Assembly: GCA_903921945.1 (NCBI GenBank)
Contig: CAIXSC010000830.1
Span: 1 to 11,770, forward strand
Reading direction: 5' to 3'
Source of the DNA: an uncultured Planctomycetaceae bacterium
GTDB lineage: Bacteria; Planctomycetota; Planctomycetia; Pirellulales; Pirellulaceae
Length of the DNA stretch: 11,770 nucleotides
The position numbers and the translations under genes were made by a program. Below the pieces are notes generated by a model that searched no databases, was not told the DNA's origin, and saw only the letters and a program-made list of their open reading frames with translations. Positions 7,922-11,770 of this stretch are shown one piece after another. Position 1 is the stretch's first letter. Each line of letters opens with the position of its first letter.

Positions 7922-7957
7922 TAGATAGCCCATCTCTCCCAGTTTACCCACGAAGCT

Positions 7958-8008
7958 GCCGTGGCCACGGCTCCCCCTGCGCTCCCCCGCAGCGTGGCCA
8001 CGGCTTTT
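7958..8008 (+). promoter_or_regulatory. Nested hairpin with T-tract in the leader of the small helical gene
   Basis: GCCGTGGCCACG (7958-7969) is perfectly complementary to CGTGGCCACGGC (7993-8004). Inside, CTGCG (7977-7981) pairs with CGCAG (7988-7992) around a CTCCCC loop, leaving seven unpaired bases on the 5' side. TTTT follows at 8005-8008, so the form is that of an intrinsic terminator or attenuator, 13 nt before the start codon. Each arm also lies in its own palindrome (7958-7971 and 7993-8002), so a protein-binding site pair or a REP-like element is an alternative. Confidence 0.55.
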
Positions 8009-8021
8009 CCACTCCACCCCG

Positions 8022-8309
8022 ATGCCGCTCGATTTCCCCAATTCAAACGATCTGGAGCGGCTGCGCGAGGACGTCGTAGCGCTGCGGAAGTGGCTGGAAT
8101 CGGCTCCCACCGAGGTCCAGTCGCACGTCATGCCGGTTCTCGATCGCGTGTTGAATGACGCGGTGCGGCGGCGCCATTTGGTGCTGGCGATCCAGGACGC
8201 GTTGTCGCAGTTGCGGATCGACATGAAGTATTTGGTCTTCGATTTGGAGGCGACCCGTCGCGAACGCGATGTGCTCAGACGCAAGCTGGAAGGGGGGCTC
8301 GAAGATTGA
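8022..8309 (+). CDS. Small helical protein of unknown function
   Basis: A 95-aa acidic/basic, almost wholly helical protein that I do not recognise. It opens MPLDFPNSNDLERLREDVV and ends in a heptad-like stretch (YLVFDLEATRRERDVLRRKLE, roughly 70-90) that could form a coiled coil and self-associate. It has no cysteine, no signal peptide and no membrane segment, so it should be cytosolic. Amino-acid composition and third-position GC are those of a real gene, unlike the Ser/Arg-rich opposite frame. No Shine-Dalgarno site precedes the ATG; the leader instead carries a strong hairpin and, upstream, a sigma-54-like promoter. The Fur-family gene begins 112 bp downstream on the same strand, so co-transcription is possible. 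Confidence 0.68.
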   Translation: MPLDFPNSNDLERLREDVVALRKWLESAPTEVQSHVMPVLDRVLNDAVRRRHLVLAIQDALSQLRIDMKYLVFDLEATRRERDVLRRKLEGGLED

Positions 8310-8421
8310 ATACGAATCGAGCGGGAAAGCCGCGTGCGTGTCTCGAAATCGTCCGCCGGTTCGCTTACGATCTGCACTTGAGTAACGGCAGCGAGGGCGC
8401 GTCAGAGGGTGGACGGAGACG

Positions 8422-8907
8422 ATGCGGGACAAGGATACGGCGATCGACAAGCAAGCAGCGAAGACGCCCGAGTCGCGGCCGGAGAAGCTGACGGTCGCGG
8501 CCGCCCGTGAACTGCTGCGCCGGCTGAAGCTCCGGGGCACAGCGGCGCGGATCGCCGTGGTCCAGTGCCTGGCCGACAATCTGTCGCCGCTGAGCCACGC
8601 GGAGGTGACCGAGCGTCTCGGGCAGCTTGGCTTCGACGCTTCGACGATCTTTCGCAGTCTCACCGAATTGGCCGAGGCCGGGTTGTTTCGCCGGGTCGAT
8701 CTCGGCGATGGGGCGCGGCGTTTCGAATTCGCTCCGCGTGGCGAAGGCGGCGATGTCGCGCACCCGCATTTCCTGTGTTTGGATTGCGGCAAGATCACGT
8801 GCCTGCCGGGCTTCACGTTCGAATTGCGGGGTGTTCGGGGCGGCACCCCGGCGCCGGAGGAAGTCACGGAAGTCTTGTTGAAAGGCCGCTGCGCCGAGTG
8901 CCGCTAG
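8422..8907 (+). CDS. Fur-family metal-responsive transcriptional regulator
   Basis: A 161-aa cytosolic DNA-binding repressor of the Fur/Zur/PerR superfamily. An N-terminal tail (~1-24) is followed by the winged helix (~25-95, with the family signature LSHAEVTERLGQLGFDASTIFRSLTELAEAGLF) and the dimer/metal domain: HPHFLCLDCGK at 114-124 and CAEC at 157-160. The two CxxC pairs (C119/C122, C157/C160) form the structural zinc site of the family, and H114/H116 match part of the regulatory metal site. The usual VIEF stretch after the first CxxC is ITCL here, and the His of the NHSLYLYG-type motif is replaced (VTEVLLKG), so the sensing site differs from Fur proper and the metal cannot be named. A weak TCGAAA-N17-TACGAT promoter-like pair lies upstream (8343-8371). 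No Fur box was recognised. Confidence 0.85.
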   Translation: MRDKDTAIDKQAAKTPESRPEKLTVAAARELLRRLKLRGTAARIAVVQCLADNLSPLSHAEVTERLGQLGFDASTIFRSLTELAEAGLFRRVDLGDGARRFEFAPRGEGGDVAHPHFLCLDCGKITCLPGFTFELRGVRGGTPAPEEVTEVLLKGRCAECR

Positions 8908-9009
8908 GCGGAGTTCCATGCGTCGCGGACGGGCCTGCGTGCTGACGCGTGTGTCGGGACGAACGCCGCCACGCCTATCCCATTCTTCTTTTCTCGAAGT
9001 GTTTTCCGC

Positions 9010-10260
9010 ATGCAGTTAGAGCGATTGTCCTTTGGAGTCGGAGACCGGTTCGCCCACCAGGCGGCCGCCCAGTTGATGGCGTTCGAGCGGTTGGCTGCGC
9101 GAGGCGTCGTGGCGGTTCCCGTGTGGAACAAGTCCAACCGCGAACACACATTCATTGGCTCGGAGCCGCGCAGCGTGCTGGAAGCGGCGCGGACGGCCGT
9201 GGAGACCCGGGGTTGGAGCCATGGTTGGCATGTCGACGCCGACCATATCCGGCTGGAAACCGTCGATCGCTTCCTGCCGTGGTCCGACTTTTTCACCATC
9301 GATGTCGCCGACAGCATCGGCCAGCCGGCGGCGGAGGCGGACATCGCCGCGTTCCTGGATCGCCATGCCGAGCTGCGCTCGCCGGTGGCGGTGGCGGGGC
9401 TGGCCGAACCGGTGCGGTTGAACGACGACACGCTGCGGCCGATCGTCGCCAAATACTGTCTGGCAACGCGCGAAGCGGGACGGATCTTCCGGCATATCGC
9501 CGCCGCGAAAGGCGGGCCGGACGGTTTCATCGCCGAAGTTTCGATGGACGAAACCGACGCGCCGCAAACGCCGCCTGAACTGCTGGTCATCCTGGCGCTG
9601 CTGGCCGACGAAGGGGTGCGCGCCCAGACCATCGCGCCGAAATTCACGGGCCGGTTCAACAAAGGCGTCGATTACGTTGGCGACTTAACGCGTTTCGAAC
9701 AGGAATTCAACGACGACCTCGCCGTGATCGCGCACGCGATCCAAGCGTACGGGCTGCCAGCGAATCTGAAGATGAGCGTCCACAGCGGCAGCGACAAGTT
9801 CTCGCTCTATCCGATCATCCGTCGCGCGTTGCAACGCACCGGCGCGGGACTGCACCTGAAAACGGCCGGCACCACGTGGCTCGAAGAGCTGATCGGTCTG
9901 AGCGAAGCGGGCGGCGCGGGCCTCGAACTGGCCAAGGAAATCTACGCCTACGCCTACGCCCACGTCGACGAGTTCTGCGCGCCCTACGCGTCGGTGATCG
10001 ACATTCATCGCGACCAATTGCCGTCGGTATCCGAGTTGAACGGATGGTCGGGGACCGAACTGGCCGACGCGCTCCGGCATCTGCCGGGCCATCCGCGATT
10101 CAATCCACATCTGCGGCAGTTGCTGCACGTGTCGTTCAAAGTGGCGGCGAAACACGGCGAGCGGTATTTGGCGATGCTGCGGAGCAACGCCGAAGTCGTT
10201 GGCCGCAACGTCGCGGAAAACCTGTTCGACCGGCACATGGTGCCGTTATTCCTGGGTTAA
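9010..10260 (+). CDS. uxaE: Tagaturonate epimerase family protein (UxaE-like)
   Basis: A 416-aa soluble protein that I assign to the UxaE family, whose characterised Thermotoga member interconverts D-tagaturonate and D-fructuronate (C4 epimers) in hexuronate catabolism. Family-like conserved blocks are HVDADHI (74-80, probable metal ligands), FIAEVSMDETDAPQTPPELL (173-192), PKFTGRFNKGVDYVGD (210-225), MSVHSGSDKFSLYP (255-268) and LHLKTAGTTWLEEL (281-294). These alternate with helices as in a TIM-barrel metalloenzyme. The length is somewhat below what I recall for Thermotoga UxaE. The start at 9010 is the first ATG before the conserved region; no Shine-Dalgarno site is seen. An aldo/keto reductase and a zinc alcohol dehydrogenase follow on the same strand, consistent with a sugar-acid pathway. 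The epimerised substrate could differ from tagaturonate in this lineage. Confidence 0.74.
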   Translation: MQLERLSFGVGDRFAHQAAAQLMAFERLAARGVVAVPVWNKSNREHTFIGSEPRSVLEAARTAVETRGWSHGWHVDADHIRLETVDRFLPWSDFFTIDVADSIGQPAAEADIAAFLDRHAELRSPVAVAGLAEPVRLNDDTLRPIVAKYCLATREAGRIFRHIAAAKGGPDGFIAEVSMDETDAPQTPPELLVILALLADEGVRAQTIAPKFTGRFNKGVDYVGDLTRFEQEFNDDLAVIAHAIQAYGLPANLKMSVHSGSDKFSLYPIIRRALQRTGAGLHLKTAGTTWLEELIGLSEAGGAGLELAKEIYAYAYAHVDEFCAPYASVIDIHRDQLPSVSELNGWSGTELADALRHLPGHPRFNPHLRQLLHVSFKVAAKHGERYLAMLRSNAEVVGRNVAENLFDRHMVPLFLG

Positions 10261-10269
10261 GCTCCTGTT

Positions 10270-10305
10270 CGCAAGCAGCGCAAGTCGCGCAAGTCGGGCA
10301 AGCCG
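10270..10305 (+). repeat. 9-bp intercistronic tandem repeat, 4 copies
   Basis: Units CGCAAGCAG, CGCAAGTCG, CGCAAGTCG and GGCAAGCCG begin at 10270, 10279, 10288 and 10297, starting 10 bp after the uxaE stop and running into the hairpin. The segment is untranslated if the reductase begins at 10382. Confidence 0.75.
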
Positions 10306-10320
10306 CGAGAAACTCGCGGC
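10302..10320 (+). terminator. Intercistronic hairpin after uxaE
   Basis: GCCGCGAG (10302-10309) and CTCGCGGC (10313-10320) form a perfect 8-bp stem with an AAA triloop, 41 nt after the uxaE stop codon. No T-tract follows, so Rho-independent termination is doubtful. It could instead protect the uxaE mRNA 3' end or set unequal expression within one operon. Confidence 0.4.
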
Positions 10321-10365
10321 GTTCGCGCGACGGGATGCTTGGACGCAACTGGGACTGTGGTTCGC

Positions 10366-10370
10366 GGAGG
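10366..10370 (+). promoter_or_regulatory. Ribosome binding site deciding the reductase start
   Basis: GGAGG ends 11 nt before the ATG at 10382. It supports this start over an in-frame ATG at 10199, which would place 61 extra residues inside the uxaE frame and the 9-bp repeats. Confidence 0.55.
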
Positions 10371-10381
10371 CCGTCACGAAA

Positions 10382-11314
10382 ATGCAGACACGCCGTTTGG
10401 GACGCACAGGTTTGGACTTGCCGATCCTCAGCTTTGGCGCGTCGTCGCTGGGCCAGGAGTTTCGGTCGGTGACGTTGGAGGAAGCGCTGCGGAGCGTTCG
10501 CGTAGCGCTCGACTGCGGCCTGAACTTCATCGACACGTCGCCGTTTTATGGACGTGGCATGAGCGAGGTGCTGTTGGGGATCGCGCTGCGAGGCGTTCCC
10601 CGCGACAGTTACACGCTCTGCACGAAACTGGGCCGCTACGATTTGGGCCATTTCGACTTTTCGGCGCGGCGAGTGGCGGAAAGCGTCGATGTCTCGCTCC
10701 ATCGGCTTGGGGCGGGCCACCTGGACATCATCCTCTGCCACGACATTGAATTCGTGCCGATGCAGCAGATTGTCGACGAGACGTTGCCGGCGTTGCGGCG
10801 AATTCAACAGCAGGGGAAAGTGCGCTTCATCGGTTTTAGCGGCTACCCGCAAAAGATCTTCCGGTTCATCCTCGACCAAACCGATGTGGACTGCGTGTTG
10901 AGCTACAACCAGTACACGCTGCAAAACACGCGGTTCGCCGACGAGACGGTGCCGTATTTGAAGGACCGGGGCGTTGGCGTGATGAACGCCGGCCCGTTCA
11001 GCGCGCGGTTGCTGACGAACGCTCCGCTGCCCGCGTGGTTGAAGGAGCCGGAGGCGGTGAAGGACGCCGCGCGGCGCGCGGCCGCTTGCTGTGCGGCGAA
11101 GGGAGTCGACATCGCGAAGTTGGCGCTCCAGTTCTCGCTCGCCCATCCCGACATCGCGACCACGATCGCGGGCAGCGCGAATCCCGAGAACATCCGTAAT
11201 TGGGCGCGGTGGGCCGCCGAACCGCTCGACGCGGAACTGTTGGCCGAGGTCCAGTCGATCTTCGCGCCCGTGAAAAACATTGGACATGTGGAAGGCTTGC
11301 CGGAGAACAATTGA
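10382..11314 (+). CDS. Aldo/keto reductase, L-galactose (L-fucose) 1-dehydrogenase-like
   Basis: A 310-aa NAD(P)-dependent aldo/keto reductase with a TIM barrel. The catalytic tetrad is complete: D51 (FIDTS), Y56 (FYGRGMSE), K82 (TKLGRY) and H120 (CHDIEF). Recalled plant L-galactose dehydrogenase shares several runs: the N-terminal LGRTGL and SFGASSLG, GRYDLGHFDFSARRV (84-98), DIILCHDIEF (115-124), QIVDETLPAL and GKVRFIGFSGYP. That enzyme oxidises L-galactose at C1 to the lactone; bacterial relatives also use L-fucose. The cofactor-binding region SANPENI (265-271) is present. The start at 10382 is supported by GGAGG upstream. The gene follows uxaE by 121 bp and precedes a zinc dehydrogenase by 4 bp, so the latter two are almost certainly co-translated. 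Sugar specificity (L-galactose versus L-fucose) cannot be settled from sequence. Confidence 0.85.
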   Translation: MQTRRLGRTGLDLPILSFGASSLGQEFRSVTLEEALRSVRVALDCGLNFIDTSPFYGRGMSEVLLGIALRGVPRDSYTLCTKLGRYDLGHFDFSARRVAESVDVSLHRLGAGHLDIILCHDIEFVPMQQIVDETLPALRRIQQQGKVRFIGFSGYPQKIFRFILDQTDVDCVLSYNQYTLQNTRFADETVPYLKDRGVGVMNAGPFSARLLTNAPLPAWLKEPEAVKDAARRAAACCAAKGVDIAKLALQFSLAHPDIATTIAGSANPENIRNWARWAAEPLDAELLAEVQSIFAPVKNIGHVEGLPENN

Positions 11315-11318
11315 TCGC

Positions 11319-11770
11319 ATGATCGCCGCACAACTGGAACGACCCGAGGCGTTTCGATACATCGACATCCCTGAGCCGCCGGCGCCCGGCCCCGGCGACG
11401 CTGTGGTCCGCGTGAATGCCGTCGGCATCTGTGGAACCGACTACAGCGGCTATCTCGGCAAGATGCCGTTCTTCAGCTACCCGCGCATTCCCGGCCACGA
11501 ACTGGGCGTGGAAGTGGTCGCCGTGGGCGAGGGCGTCGCCAACGTGCGCCCCGGCGATCGATGCGCGGTCGAGCCTTACATCAATTGCCAAAAGTGCTAC
11601 TCGTGCCTCCGCGGCCACACGAACTGCTGCGAGAACCATCTGACGCTCGGAGTTCACTGCGACGGTGGCTTGCGGCCGCTGTTCACCGTGCCCGCGCGGA
11701 AGCTTCATCCGGCCCCGAAACTCCATCCGCACCAAGCCGCGCTCGTCGAAACATTGGCGATCGGTTGCCA
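11319..11770 (+). CDS. Zinc-dependent alcohol dehydrogenase (MDR), LgoD/YjjN-like, 3'-truncated
   Basis: The first 150 codons of a medium-chain zinc dehydrogenase that runs off the right edge. The GroES-like catalytic domain is visible: catalytic zinc ligands C38 (GICGTD) and H60/E61 (PGHE), and structural zinc cysteines C90, C93, C96 and C104. The Rossmann NAD-binding domain lies beyond the window. The combination PFFSYPR (50-56), TNCCE (101-105) and GVHxDGG resembles, from memory, E. coli LgoD (YjjN), the L-galactonate 5-dehydrogenase that yields D-tagaturonate. That product is the substrate of the UxaE family encoded two genes upstream. Translation begins at ATG 11319, 4 bp after the reductase stop, indicating one operon. 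Other polyol or sugar-acid dehydrogenases of the sorbitol/threonine dehydrogenase group remain possible. Confidence 0.83.
   Translation, partial: MIAAQLERPEAFRYIDIPEPPAPGPGDAVVRVNAVGICGTDYSGYLGKMPFFSYPRIPGHELGVEVVAVGEGVANVRPGDRCAVEPYINCQKCYSCLRGHTNCCENHLTLGVHCDGGLRPLFTVPARKLHPAPKLHPHQAALVETLAIGC

Larger units (their letters stand above)
7719..8021. other. Non-coding divergent intergenic region
   Basis: This 303-bp gap lies between the divergent starts of the secreted protein (-) and the small helical protein (+). It is visibly more AT-rich than the flanking genes around 7820-7870. Its right part holds the sigma-54-like promoter and the hairpin listed separately. In 7719-7900 I see no convincing ORF, repeat or RNA gene; a promoter for the minus-strand gene must be somewhere here, but no hexamer pair stands out. 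Confidence 0.6.

Noticed and set aside
7847..8377. A 176-codon minus-strand frame over the sigma-54 promoter, hairpin and small gene
   Set aside because: Ser/Arg-rich composition, no domain, and it reads through the palindromic leader; the + strand helical protein has far better coding character.
10199..10381. An upstream ATG start at 10199 for the aldo/keto reductase
   Set aside because: The extra residues come from a shifted reading of uxaE and the 9-bp repeats; the AKR family begins at the methionine at 10382, which has GGAGG upstream.
10136..11428. A 430-codon minus-strand frame across the reductase and dehydrogenase
   Set aside because: The opposite strand carries complete AKR and MDR motifs; this frame has only Arg/Ala/His-rich sequence and crosses three gene boundaries.

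Overview
The window looks like chromosomal DNA from a planctomycete, probably of the Pirellulales. This is an inference. The clues are a PVC-type HEAT-repeat/c-type cytochrome protein, a duplicated-ClpP NfeD membrane protein, GC-rich codon use, mostly weak or absent Shine-Dalgarno sites, long low-complexity protein linkers, and a secreted giant-linker protein of no recognised family. No rRNA, tRNA, transposase or CRISPR array is visible.

Left part (1-7718), envelope and housekeeping genes: a 5'-truncated heme-binding HEAT protein (+, 1-2042) converges on a phospholipid-N-methyltransferase-like enzyme (-, 2112-2825). That gene is divergent from an NfeD-type membrane protein (+, 2918-5365). The NfeD gene collides tail-to-tail, with a 20-bp overlap, with a large secreted protein of unknown function (-, 5346-7718). 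Short tandem repeats with a 15-bp period and unrelated sequences occur at four places inside two of these genes.

Middle (7719-8907): a 303-bp non-coding stretch carries a near-consensus sigma-54 promoter (GG-N10-GC) followed by a strong nested hairpin just before a 95-aa helical protein (8022-8309). A Fur-family regulator follows (8422-8907).

Right part (9010-11770), a sugar-catabolic cluster on the + strand: a UxaE-family tagaturonate epimerase, an aldo/keto reductase very like plant L-galactose dehydrogenase, and, 4 bp later, the start of a zinc alcohol dehydrogenase resembling E. coli LgoD/YjjN (L-galactonate 5-dehydrogenase). Read in pathway order, the three activities join up: L-galactose to L-galactonolactone (AKR), L-galactonate to D-tagaturonate (Zn-ADH), D-tagaturonate to D-fructuronate (UxaE). 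This predicted L-galactose route into the hexuronate pathway is the most interesting feature. It is inferred from family resemblance and gene order, not proven.
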